NCBI RefSeq assembly: GCF_000003815.2
Contig: NC_049994.1
Location: 2,905,464 to 2,969,463, forward strand
Length of the DNA: 64,000 nucleotides
Source of the DNA: Branchiostoma floridae
Lineage: Eukaryota; Chordata; Leptocardii; Amphioxiformes; Branchiostomatidae
Direction of reading: 5' to 3'
In this document: piece by piece, positions 23,276 to 33,799 of the stretch
How the letters are laid out: each line of letters opens with the position of its first letter
How positions within the stretch are numbered: position 1 is the first letter of the stretch
Notes under the pieces: model-generated
What the model saw: only the letters and a program-made list of their open reading frames with translations
Database searches by the model: none
Told to the model about the DNA's origin: nothing
Made by a program: the position numbers and the translations under genes

Positions 23276-23561
23276 CGCCGAAAGGTAGTTATACCGGTTG
23301 TATAGATACAGATACTGATACAGAAGTTTCCAAGGACGCTCGATACCGAAAGTTCCAACAACTTAATTGGTTGGAGACAGAGGTATTATACCAGTAGACA
23401 CCCAATTACAACCGCTGGCATCAATTTCGATTCTGTATAATTGAACTAGGCAAACATCAGTGTCTATTCCCGGAAACCCTTGTCAGAACTTTTCTGATAG
23501 ATTGACTGTGACGGTTTGTAGCGTTGTATCACTTCTACCAGTGTTTCATCACTTGCTTGCA

Positions 23562-23612
23562 ATCTACTGTAAATGAAGAAATGTTCGCGGTGGTTTTATG
23601 TTTGTGGTTTTT
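23562..23612. mobile_element. Fragment of the TTCGCGGTGG MITE
   Basis: TACTGTAAATG followed by AAATGTTCGCGGTGGTTTTA matches one end of the 52.7 kb element. The other end is absent. A weaker relic is at 50948-51001. Confidence 0.45.
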
Positions 23613-24159
23613 TTCATTTGAAAGATTTAACTTTATACTATGAAATCCACGAGCGCATCAATTTTCGGCTGTTTCCAACAGCAAAACGTCTTTAAATATG
23701 CTGTAATGCTCACAAAGCAGCTATGAAATGAGCTAACATATGCTGTACAAAATACATTGAAAAACATTTATCAATGCGCCATTGAATACCCAATTGTGAA
23801 TTTCAAGGTAAACGGAGATGTAAAAGAAAAAAAAAAAACGAATCAACTGTTTCGGTATTTGTGTTTAGACATGTGCTCAGCCTTCATGACTACTCGTTTT
23901 TTTTTTATTGAAAGCAACTTCTTTTGGCCCATCTTTCCTAAATTTGAGTTCCGTTATGCTGACTAAACCACAGACGCGCGATCTTGTGGATACATGACGT
24001 CAGCAATCGGTCATATGTATAAGGGACTTACTAACACTCACCGTTGTTGTTTTATGATGGTTGAGATGTCCTGATGTATATTGCTTCGTAAATATCTCTT
24101 ACAGCAGATGGATTAAAGTTATCTTTGGCAAAGACTTTGCTTACGGCTTGAGCCCTTGC

Positions 24160-25005
24160 AAACTAAAGGCATTTACAGTAATCTAACCGTTGATTGCCAA
24201 ACGCTCGGATGGGAGCTAGTCTACCAAAGACCCGTTGGAGTCGTCGGTTTTTGAGCTGATTTTCCGGGCTGCTTTCGGACAATAACACTTTATTTTCTCC
24301 TTTCAACGAATTTAACACGATTCAGACCCCCCCCCCCCGTCCATGGATGACCAAAAAAGCCCGGTCTGAATAGGGTTAAATAGTCACAAACCTAATTACA
24401 GTAATCTAACCATTGGATGCCAAACGCTCGGATGGGATCTAGTCTACTAAACACACGTTGGATTTATCGGTTGTTGAGCAGAGTTTCTAGGCTTCCTTGA
24501 ACAATAACACTATTTTTTTTTTTCATTGCTGCGAAATTAAAGCGTGACAAACCTAAATACTTTTGCAGTAATTTAACCATTGGTTGCCAAATGGGAGTGA
24601 GAGCTAGTCTACCAAAGACCCGTTGGAGTAATCGGTTGCTTAGCTGATTTTCAGAGCTGCTTTCAGGCAATAATATTTTATTTCCTCCTTGCTTCGAACT
24701 CAAATCCTTGCAAATCTAAATGCATTTACAGTAATCTAACCATTGGTTGCCAAACGCCTGGATGAGAGCTAGTCTACCAAAGACCCGTTGGAGTAATTGG
24801 TTGCCGAGCTGATTTTTCGGACTGCCTTGGACAATAACACTTTGTTTTCTCCTTGCTGAGAAATTAATTCCTTGCAAATCTAAATGCATTTACAGTAATC
24901 TAACCATTGGTTGCCAAACGCTTGGGTGAGAGCTAGTCTACCAAAGACCCGTTGGAGTCATCGGTTGCCGAGCTGATTTTCCGGGCTGCTGCAGCTTGTA
25001 AGTGC
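24160..25005. repeat. Tandem array, five units of ~165 bp
   Basis: CAGTAATCTAACCATTGGTT plus GCTAGTCTACCAAAGACCCG and GTTGGAGTNATCGGTT start near 24176, 24399, 24565, 24728 and 24892. The first interval is 223 because a TTAA-flanked 60-base element sits in unit 1 (24312-24379). Confidence 0.85.
24312..24379. mobile_element. Minimal 60-bp piggyBac-like derivative inside a tandem repeat unit
   Basis: TTAA 24312-24315 and 24376-24379 flank a 60-base body: ACGATTCAGACC, a C-run, then about 45 bases nearly identical to the right end of the 21.06 kb element (GATGACCAAAAAAGCCCGG, TCTGAATAGGG). It interrupts the first unit of the 165-bp array. The other units show the empty site, several still reading gaaattaa there. 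Confidence 0.75.
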
Positions 25006-25596
25006 TCTGTGAGCCGGGATTCGGTAACCGCAATTGTGTTGATCAATCTTCTGGCACCACGATTCAATACAGGTGATAAGTGTAGCGGGTTTCTTGTTAA
25101 CAAGAACAACAAAATGATGAAACCATGCATATCGTTTCTCACAGTCTATGGAGAGAAAAATGTTGTAGTTTAATCGTTATAAATCCAAAGTTGTTGTCCT
25201 TGAAAACTTGAGATACAGGGAAATTAAAATAATCAGTCAATTTTGAATGTGCTCCTGGATAGAAGCAGGGAAATTGCCCCACTGCACTCGGGTTGATAAG
25301 TTGATAGTGACTCATATTAAAAAAAAAATAAACATCGTCTCTCAATGTCAATGAATAGAAAGTCTCGAGTAGTGTAACTCTTGAATTCCATATCTTTGCT
25401 ATGCTTAAGGGAATTTGAGATAATCATCCCTAGTAAAACAAAGAAAATGTACGTGATCATTTTCTTGGATAGGGACAAGGGCATTTAACACCAGTTAATA
25501 ACTATCATTTACATTTTCACATATTTGAAATTTAAATTATCACAGTGGCAAATAATCGAAATTTCATGATTTATAAGTTTCAGACGTGTTAGGATG

Positions 25597-26085
25597 TTAA
25601 TAGTTAGGATGTTTGGCAAAGAACAAAAAGGTCATTTGTTTTAATTCTGAACATGCTAAAAAGCTTTGGGAAAAGCTCTCTTCACTTAACTCAGTAGGTG
25701 GTAATGGGTACATGTATACACTTACATGTACACATGTCCAATTGTACATATAACAAGACTGCAATAAAAATATTATTGCCATGACGACGATTGAGGGTAA
25801 CAACAATACAGAACAAATCAAATCAGAAATAGACTGGAACTTCCCTGTCGCACTATCCCTGGCACAAAATACTAGCCAAAATAATATCCCTGGTACAGCA
25901 CGATGGTCTGCCAGTAACCTAAACCTACAGCTGAGCACTACAGTGTGTAGTGGAGAATAAAAACTAAGGAAGAACCAACTGTTTCCAGCACTTCCGTCCT
26001 TGAATGACTTTCTTGCACCTAACCCACATGGCTGTCTTACTTCGTAATATTCCAGTCCATGGATAGTATAATAGACTTTGAACAA
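25597..26085 (-). CDS. Long unassigned ORF (162 codons), doubtful
   Basis: It is hydrophobic in the middle with no recognised domain. A 59-codon plus-strand ORF (25781-25960, MTTIEGNNNTEQIKSEIDW) overlaps it. The region is depleted of stops on both strands, which could mean an old coding or repeat relic rather than a gene. Confidence 0.15.
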   Translation of the reverse strand: MFKVYYTIHGLEYYEVRQPCGLGARKSFKDGSAGNSWFFLSFYSPLHTVVLSCRFRLLADHRAVPGILFWLVFCARDSATGKFQSISDLICSVLLLPSIVVMAIIFLLQSCYMYNWTCVHVSVYMYPLPPTELSEESFSQSFLACSELKQMTFLFFAKHPNY

Positions 26086-26216
26086 TTATATTTGGCTCTG
26101 AATATGATAACCATTTGGATGCCATCATTCAAAATCATGACCTCTATATGAAGTATTTCCTGTCCGTCTGTGGGGTATGGCTTGAACAAGCTCTAGAAAA
26201 GAAAATGTATCCTTCA

Positions 26217-26291
26217 TAACATAACATAACATAACATAACATAACATAACATAACATAACATAACATAACATAACATAACATAACATAACA
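26217..26291. repeat. (ATAAC)15 pentanucleotide repeat
   Basis: Fifteen uninterrupted copies. The minus-strand ORF with repeated MLCYV is its shadow. Confidence 0.95.
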
Positions 26292-26790
26292 ACCAAGACA
26301 ATGTGATCCTTTGTGTAGAGTTTCTCTGTCTACCACTAGTTTCAAAGGACGAATTCCTCCAATGAGCCAGTGTGACCTACATTCCACCATTCTATACCAG
26401 AGGTACATCTGGAACAGATTTTTTTTGGGGGGGGGGGGGCTTGCATACCCAGCATACTAACATTCCTGTGGACAAATGCCTGTGCAATTCCTAGAATTTT
26501 TGCAGACTGAACGCAATATATACCACTTGACGACTCACCTGAGGCGTCTATTTCAACTAGAAAATGAAATTTTTTTTGCAATTTGCTGGTCCACCACCTT
26601 TTTCCCGTCCAAATATGTGTAACACAGAAATTGATGTTTAATTCCCTTGGCATATGTATAACCGAGCCTTGACGCTATCATACCTGACATCAACTATATG
26701 CCATATTGCTGTGTCACACACCGGGAGCCTAGAGATAGATAGTTCAAGCCACACGTTTCTTATGATGTCCCGTTAATACTACAAACCTAA

Positions 26791-27980
26791 TCCTAGAGGG
26801 CCGCACTGGTGTTACAGGGAGCAATGTGGTCATTCACTAGATACCTTTACTACCTATCATACCGAGGGTAAGATCTAGAAAGCTAGCGTTCTTGGAAAAA
26901 AATTTAAAAATCATTCGATCGCCAACCTCGCAAATTGTCGTCAAATTTTCGGCAAAGGTAGTCCTAGAGGGCCGCACTGGTGTTACGGGAGGAATTGGTC
27001 ATTCCTAGATACCTTTACTACCTATCATACCGAGGGTAAGATCTAGAAAGCTAGCGTTCTTGGAAAAAAAATATAAAAATCATTCGATCGCCAACCTCGC
27101 AAATTGTCCTCAAAATTTCGGCAAACGTAGTCCTAGAGGGTCACATTGTCTGTACGGGAGCAATTGGTCATACCACGATAGCGTTATCACCTATCATATC
27201 GTGAGTAAGATCTAGGAAGCTAGCGTTCTTGGAAAGAAAATATAAAAATCATTCGATCGCCAACCTCGCAAGTTGTCTTCAATTGTTTCGGCAAACGTAG
27301 TCCTAGAGGGCCACATTGTCTGTACGGGAGCAATTGGTCATACCACGATAGCGTTATTACCTATCATATCGTGAGTAAGATCTAGAAAGCTAGTGTTCTT
27401 GGAAAAAAAAAATAGAAATCATTCGATCGCCAACCTCGCAAATTGTCGTCAAATTTTCGCCAAACGTAGTCCTAGAGGGTCACATTGTCTGTACGGGAGC
27501 AATTGGTCATACCACGATAGCGTTATTACCTATCATATCGTGAGTAAGATCTAGGAAGCTAGCTTTCTTGGAAAAAAAATATAAAAATCATTTGATCGCC
27601 AACCTCGCAAATTGTCGTCAAATTTTCGGCAAACGAAGTCCTAGAGGGTCACATTGTCTGTACGGGAGCAATTGGTCATACCACGATAGCGTTATCACCT
27701 ATCATATCGTGAGTAAGATCTAGGAAGCTGGCGTTCTTGGAAAAAAGAATAAAAAAATCATTCGATCGCCAACCTCGCAAGTTGTCTTCAATTGTTTCGG
27801 CAAACGTAGTCCTAGAGGGCCACATTGTCTGTACGGGAGCAATTGTTCATACCTCGATACCTTTATTACCTGTCATATCGTTGGTCAGATCTAGAAAGCT
27901 AGCATTCTTGGAAGAAAGAATAAAAATCATTCGATCGCCAACCAACCTCGCAAATTCCCGTCAAGTGTTCCGGCAGCGCA
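26791..27980. repeat. Satellite-like array, seven units of 169-171 bp
   Basis: TCCTAGAGGG begins units at 26791, 26962, 27131, 27301, 27470, 27639 and 27810. Each unit also has GGGAGCAATTGGTCATACC, TAAGATCTAGAAAGCTAGCG and ATTCGATCGCCAACCTCGC. Spacing is almost constant at 170. The ORF at 27737-28009 runs through the last unit and is probably fortuitous. Confidence 0.92.
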
Positions 27981-28167
27981 CGAGCGAAGCCGTCGTACGA
28001 ACAATTTGATTTATACGCTGTCAACAGACGGTAATTCTCTGTTCAATCACTGTCGTGTGACCGGACAGCAAGTGATGATATTTGCGCCGAATGCGTAATT
28101 GCTGTAAGGGGGGGACAAAAACTTTTTGACATGGTTAGACAAAGGTTAGCAACACTTTGACCCCATG

Positions 28168-28432
28168 CAATTTAGGTGTAGGAGGGGTCGCGTGACGAAT
28201 GACTGCAGCGCATTCGGTGAAGAACTCAAGCTTTCTTGGTTCGAATCCTGCCATGCTACCGATTTTCTGCCATTGAGAAATCCACTTTATACGAATTTCT
28301 CACTCCACCCAGGTGTAAAAAGGGCACCTGACTTCGGTTGGGGAGTTAAAAGGCGGTAGAAGGAGAGGGATGACCTAGACACAGTGGATATCGAACTCAC
28401 CGCTCTTTATGTCCTCAAAAGGCCAAATATAC
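28168..28432 (+). mobile_element. Diverged tRNA-derived SINE
   Basis: GGGGTCGCGTGACGAATGAC, B box TGGTTCGAATCCTG (28237-28250), then CTCACTCCACCCAGGTGTAA and ACTTCGGTTGGGGAG. The tail contains GGAGAGGGATG and GACACAGTGGAT, shared with the minus-strand fragment at 56.7-57.05 kb. Confidence 0.6.
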
Positions 28433-28622
28433 CTTCAGTTTGTCCTTTGTATTTTGAACTGTCGGAAAAGGTAAAGAACGAGTAATTTTTGCAGTTAATG
28501 TTGATGATCGTATCATAAGCCTCTACTTCACGAATCAAATGATGCAAAGAACGAGATGTTATCTTGTCATCCGAATGTTATACAGCGATGTTAATGCTTT
28601 TAAAATCCATCATTTTGTCCAC

Positions 28623-28954
28623 TATTGATGATGATGGCTGTTTCTTCGTATCCTAGGAGGACTTCCGACCAAGGATGCAAGGGGTTCCTCCTACCCCTGA
28701 CTCGTGTGTCATGGCGGGCGTGTCATGGCGGGTGCGTCATGCCCGAACATGCCCCTATGGCCTGTCACCACAACAAAGGCCTGTCACTGCCACTAGCCGC
28801 AGCTATGTACTCATTTACACCTGAGTTAGGTGAGGAAAGTCGTGTAAAGTGCCTTTCCCAAGGGCACAAGATCGGTGACACGGCAAGCGGATTTGAACCC
28901 GGGACCTCTCGGGCCTGAGACCAACGCGCTCCCGATCGTGCCACGCGGTCCACT
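28623..28954 (-). mobile_element. tRNA-derived SINE, minus strand
   Basis: On the minus strand: GTGGACCGCGTGGCACGATC, B box GGGTTCAAATCC (about 28893-28904), GGGAAAGGCACTTTACACG, a GGTGACAGGCC segment, then the shared core GGAGGAACCCCTTGCATCC (28659-28695) and a (CAT)n tail at 28623-28634. Confidence 0.75.
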
Positions 28955-29374
28955 AATAAGAAAACTACAAATCATCGATTTGAACTGCGAGTTAGTTGTT
29001 AGATTTAATGAACCATAAACCATTAAAATGTTACTTGCTAGTAATTGAGTGTAGAGCCACACTGTCACTCGTCCATCATAAAGAAAAATTATAAAATAAA
29101 AACTTATATGCAAAAGTGAAACAAAGAACCACATGATTGATTTTTCTGTCACGGGGTTACAATTGTGTACTTAATTGCTATACAAGTGTCCTTTGAAATT
29201 AAGAGCTATCTGCCAATTTCTCTGATTGTGACGAATTATGCCGACATCGATTTTCGAACTTCTGGCGTCGTTTGGGAGTCAAGTAGCCGAAACCGTTCCG
29301 CTTTATGTGCTCAATACGTTTGGTTAGAATTAATATGATAAGGACAATAGAGGAGTTGCTTCTTGTTTCTGTAC

Positions 29375-29510
29375 GGCGATGTTGATTTGATTATACTGAT
29401 GGCATCCTCTGCGAACCCTCAAACTGATGTGAGCGTGCGATAGAATAAGAAAAAAGTTTGGCAAATTCATTATAAAATTGTCAGAAAAGTTGAACAGCTA
29501 AATAAACACG
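29375..29510 (+). repeat. Dispersed repeat, copy B
   Basis: GGCGATGTTGATTTGATTAT, TGGCATCCTCTGCGAACC, TTCATTATAAAATTGTC and GCTAAATAAACAC line up with copies A and C. Confidence 0.6.
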
Positions 29511-31130
29511 CAATTTTAGCTCTCCCAATTCGTCTCCTTTGACCCTTTGACATAGAATTCGTTTTCAATTTGTATATTTGCTTTTACTAATATTTGTTTT
29601 TTAGGCTACTATACTTTGTCATTAGAAAAAATGCCGAAACTGATAATTAGCCCCACTCGATTGTAATACAATATCAACGATTTAGGCTAGCTCTTATTGT
29701 TCTAGAAAATAGGATGCCAATTTCATTCTATATTCATAATCTGCATATGTACTTTGTTTGATACTTGTTTAAGTAATTAGGATGATAAGTTTGTTTCTTC
29801 TTTTTTTGCCATGCATTGTACCGTGTACGATCGTTGCGCAATAAAGTTCTTCTGTATACATTTTTGTAGCTGCTTTGTACTTTTATAGTTTACAGTTGAA
29901 AGCCTCTTTGAAAACGACTAATTTTTTTTCGCGGCTGGATGTCATCCATACCCATTCCCAATCAAATCAACATGGCCTGATGCAACTTAGGTGTTGACAC
30001 TTTATTTGATATTAGAAAAAAAGCATATTTAGACTGAATTTGGACGCCAATTTTCAAGTAAATGGTCATGTAGCCCTTTGAGGATAGGCTATCAGTTACA
30101 TGTATGCAAGCTTACAGTTAGTTACTCAGGCAACTGTGGAAAATTCGGAAATTTCTAAATTCCATCCAATTGCTTGAGTGGCCGTTGTTTTGCGTACATT
30201 TTTTCCTGGATGTCTAACCGTCATCAAAGCATATACATGTACTTTGTCATACATGTACTTTCTTTAAAAAATATGTAAATTTTGTTATCTTGTATGGTAT
30301 GCTTCATTTAGTGTTCTTCATACTACAAGACTGCGTCGTGTATTTATAGAATTTTTATCATCAAATCATAAGCATTATAATGCTACAGAGGGTTCGTCAG
30401 ACTCTTTTCATTTTGAATGATAATAATTTTCAGTGATGATAATGATTCCAAAAGATTTCTGCAGACAACCCTATAATAAGGATTCCAGTCTGACTCGCCG
30501 CTGATTATAAGCCATAATTAGCATATCGGATTAATAAGTCTAAAACGTTCTAAGCCGTCGAAATCTCTGGCGAACCAGTAAGAAGATCTTGGATAAGTAT
30601 GTTGATCTGATTTCTACTTACTAGACGGAGTACAAAATATTACATGCCAGCTGCCATATAAATTTTTTGTTAGTATTTCAATTCTTTTCATAGGAAAAAA
30701 AATATAACTGCATAGTATTTTCGTGTTGTTTTTCCTTATTTTAATTTAAATTTTTCTTCTTTCATTTGCTTAAGTAGCTTTTTCTTTTTGATCAATTACC
30801 GTGAACACACAAACATGCCCGCTGCGTATCCTTGCACATGTGAAATATTATTAATAGTATTTCAAGCGGTTGGCCGAATTCTGTGTAATTGTCAACTAAT
30901 GCAACAATGTTACGGTAAAATTCAAAGTCTTAAGTCTAAACAATAAAGTAACGATATGTTGTTGGAAATCTAAGAAGTTAATAAACGGAGTATCATAATT
31001 GCGATTAGCATAATTTTGATTAGATATTAATTCTTTTGTTTCAATTTTTTTCATTAATGAACTCCAATCGTATCCCATTGAAGAAAAAAACACTGTAGAA
31101 ATAAGACAAACATTCAGAGTATGGCATAAC
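29511..31130. other. Intergenic flank 3' of the 32.1 kb gene
   Basis: AT-rich and apparently unique. It contains a cluster of homeodomain-type sites at 30479-30535 and no ORF of note. Confidence 0.45.
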
Positions 31131-31133
31131 TGC

Positions 31134-31139
31134 TTTATT
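31134..31139 (-). terminator. Candidate polyadenylation signal (AATAAA) for the 32.1 kb gene
   Basis: TTTATT on the plus strand reads AATAAA on the minus strand, in the context AATAAAGC, about 960 bases past the stop codon. It is the first canonical signal I see downstream of the ORF. Using it would place a decayed transposon end (31479-31970) inside the 3' UTR. Confidence 0.35.
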
Positions 31140-31478
31140 TACGATGCATGAAAACAACTAAAGGAGCCATGAAAATTTGTAAACAACTTCTTAATTCAAA
31201 CTATGACTTGGTGAAGATTTACGTTGGCAGTGAAGTACGCAGCTAGAAAGTTCACGTTATTACAATTGTTAAAACATGATGACCTAGTACTAGAAGTCCT
31301 AAAGTGATACGTAATATTTGTCACACACTTTAATTGGATTTTCTATGATACAGAGAACGGCATCACGCGAGTATTCATCGGATATAATTTTTTAAGAGAC
31401 GTAAAGTATTTCCTGATGGCATGTTATATTCTCATAACATACCTGGTCTCCCTTATACCCAATCAGGTACAATGTTCT

Positions 31479-31970
31479 TTAACCCTCAAACAGCCCAACA
31501 TTTTTTTTTTGACTATATGAACCAAAGGAGGTGAAAAAGAGGCTCATTATGTTTTACTCAGTAATCTTTTTTGGATTAACATTGTGCATACATTAATTTG
31601 TCAGCGTAATCAATTGATTATTTCTACTGTAATTTATGCACACAAATTAGGACAACGTTTTTCACTTGTGATAGTAGCTCCACATTATTATTGCCCCTCA
31701 ATTTCCTAAAAATGCAAATATAGGTAACAGTTACCACACAGCGATGATTGCAATAATACATACTTATTCGGGATAACCAAACAATTAACGTTTTGAAAAC
31801 TAGGCATTATCCTGGGGTTCAAATGGACCCAACTCGAACTGGACACAAAATTTACAGTATTGTTACATTAGATGGCAAGGTCACAGAATGTTTTTGGGTC
31901 AATACACCCATTGGGTTCGAACGGACCCGGTTGGAATTTTTTAGGTTCATCGTATTGACTTCAACGTTCC
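31479..31970. mobile_element. Decayed piggyBac-like element (CCCTCAAAC family)
   Basis: TTAA 31479-31482 is followed by CCCTCAAACAGCCCAAC and a T-run, resembling the reversed right arm of the 57.43 kb element. Two degenerate palindromes of the GGGTTCGAACGGACCC type lie at 31816 and 31915. I could not find the opposite terminus, so the right boundary is approximate. Confidence 0.4.
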
Positions 31971-32098
31971 AAGTTTGAGTTGTCAGACAGTTTTTACTCA
32001 CTATATTTATGTAAACCATCTTGTTACAAAAATCCCCCGTGTGTGATGTAATCATCACCCGTAGTCCCTCTAAACAGACCAGTATAATATATCTATAT

Positions 32099-32881
32099 CT
32101 ACCTCTTCATCTCCGGCTCTAGACATGCCTTATACTTTAAGATAAGTCCTCCTGTCTTAAGATCCCGTTCCCCGTCTTCTTTGATAAAGTTGACCTTGTA
32201 GGAAACGTCTTGCGGTGCGAAGATGCTGCAAGAAGCGTGTACGTCATAATGTGTCTTATCATCCACTAGAGGAAGTGCTACACCAGCGCAAAACAGGTTC
32301 ATAGGTACGATTGTAACCTTAGATTTGTGAGTGATTCGTGCTTTTGGGAGGGTGCATTTGGGTTGTCCGAAAGCGTCAAGATCGTTAACGCACGTGCATT
32401 CAGAGTTGGGAGTTCCCATGTTACAAGTCACGTTGATAATACAGGTAATAACCTGGAATAGCTGGGAACCTTCTTGGAACAATTGAGAACTCTCCTGCTC
32501 CAGATTCTGTTCATCCGTAGACCGTTCACTTCGGCGGAGTGATATTCGTGACGAGAGTGACGTCATCTTCATTAGGACCCGGGTGTCGGCATCAGGCTCG
32601 TCTACACGTGTCCTAGAGATAGCGTGAGTCGCTTTGAAAACGTTTTTGCGATATTCATTCTGTACAACTCTACTTGAACTGTTCGATATTGCTACGTTGT
32701 TGTAACGGCCTTTTCTCTGTAGTAGGAGTTCTTTCGGGCTGACTGATTGGCTGTCCGGAGCAGCGTTGAGCCCAGAAGGAGGAATGGTCTTGGTCGTACC
32801 AACAGATCTTGACACCACCAGAACAACGAAGCAAAGGACGAGGTACTGCATGATGACTGTTATAGGTATCATCTTACTCAT
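32099..32881 (-). CDS. Predicted secreted cysteine-rich protein, 260 aa, function unknown
   Basis: This is the longest ORF in the window and the only one with clear protein character. Residues 5-23 are a hydrophobic signal-peptide core, followed by a Ser/Thr/Arg-rich stretch to about residue 145 with a dibasic RR at 116-117 and a short internal duplication (SQLFQ at 132-136 and 139-143). The C-terminal third (147-253) holds eight cysteines (147, 153, 162, 164, 176, 198, 218, 253), the spacing of a disulfide-bonded extracellular domain. Possible N-glycosylation sites are N67 (NSS) and N150 (NVT). An acceptor-like site lies 61 bases upstream of the ATG, so the ORF fits one terminal coding exon behind a spliced 5' UTR. 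I do not recognise the family; cytokine-like, hormone-precursor or protease-inhibitor roles are all open. Protein-coding status is fairly secure, function is not. Confidence 0.75.
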   Translation of the reverse strand: MSKMIPITVIMQYLVLCFVVLVVSRSVGTTKTIPPSGLNAAPDSQSVSPKELLLQRKGRYNNVAISNSSSRVVQNEYRKNVFKATHAISRTRVDEPDADTRVLMKMTSLSSRISLRRSERSTDEQNLEQESSQLFQEGSQLFQVITCIINVTCNMGTPNSECTCVNDLDAFGQPKCTLPKARITHKSKVTIVPMNLFCAGVALPLVDDKTHYDVHASCSIFAPQDVSYKVNFIKEDGERDLKTGGLILKYKACLEPEMKR

Positions 32882-32942
32882 GGTTAGTCCACTTGAGATG
32901 ACCAGGTATCTTTCTTTGACAACAGGACGACTCTAGAGAGCA

Positions 32943-32962
32943 CTGTAGAGAGAAAAAAACAC
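32943..32962 (-). other. Splice acceptor of the terminal exon of the 32.1 kb gene
   Basis: Read on the minus strand, a T-rich tract (gtgtttttttctctctacag) ends in AG at 32944-32943. The exon would begin at 32942 and run into the ATG at 32881, leaving a 61-base 5' UTR segment in this exon. The match to the metazoan polypyrimidine-AG consensus is strong. The upstream non-coding exon and promoter were not located. Confidence 0.6.
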
Positions 32963-33799
32963 AACGAAGAATTTAAATTTCATTGGAAAAAGTATGAGAA
33001 AAATAGCATCTAAAAATAACTTTCAATAAGGCAACTTTAAAATGTTATACGTATTTCATTACCAAACATCACATTGATTGTCAAAGTTGAATAAGACAAT
33101 AAAAACCGTTTGACAAAATAACTAAATCATCTTATTTCCAATGATTAAGCTGGTATCCTTAGTACAATGCATGGTAACTTGTACATACACGGTAATGGAT
33201 ATATTGCCCATATCTAACAATTATAATGAACTAATCTATTTCATGAATAACATGAAAGATGTCCGGGTATATCAATGCTCTTAAGCATTCTATCAATTAT
33301 TGTATTTTACGTCATAAATGTATAACATTGTATCGTTCTTGAACGAGTGATATGTACATTTACCTAGTATATATATCAATACTAGATATATGAACGGGGC
33401 ATAATGTTTTACATGCAATAAGAAGTAAGAATTTTGTTGGTCTCTATTATAACTTGTATAACCCATTATCATAATATTGAATTCGTTCCCAATACTATTA
33501 TAGCATGTTAGTTTGTGTTGTTATTTGCCGAATGGCACAACGTACGTCTTTTCAATATGACATGTTGATTAAAGTGCCATTTTGTTTTCAGGGACATTTC
33601 CAACAAGATGAAGATGTAAGGCTATATAAATTACCATTCGCACTGTACTTTACCCACTGGCACCCCATACGTCTATGTAAAATATCCTCTTGATTTAGAT
33701 CCCAGGGAGCTTGTTTTAAAAGGTTCACCTGTCACAAGCCCGGTTCACAACAGCTGTTACATAAACATAGACGCTATTTTGGACGCAAAGATACCTAGT
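32963..33799. other. Probable intron or 5' flank of the 32.1 kb gene
   Basis: AT-rich sequence upstream of the acceptor at 32943. No exon or promoter found. Confidence 0.4.

Noticed and set aside
26214-26408. ORF ending in repeated MLCYV
   Set aside because: Shadow of the (ATAAC)15 repeat.
24160-27980. CRISPR-like arrays
   Set aside because: Repeats are 165-170 bases, contiguous and without spacers, in animal-type DNA.
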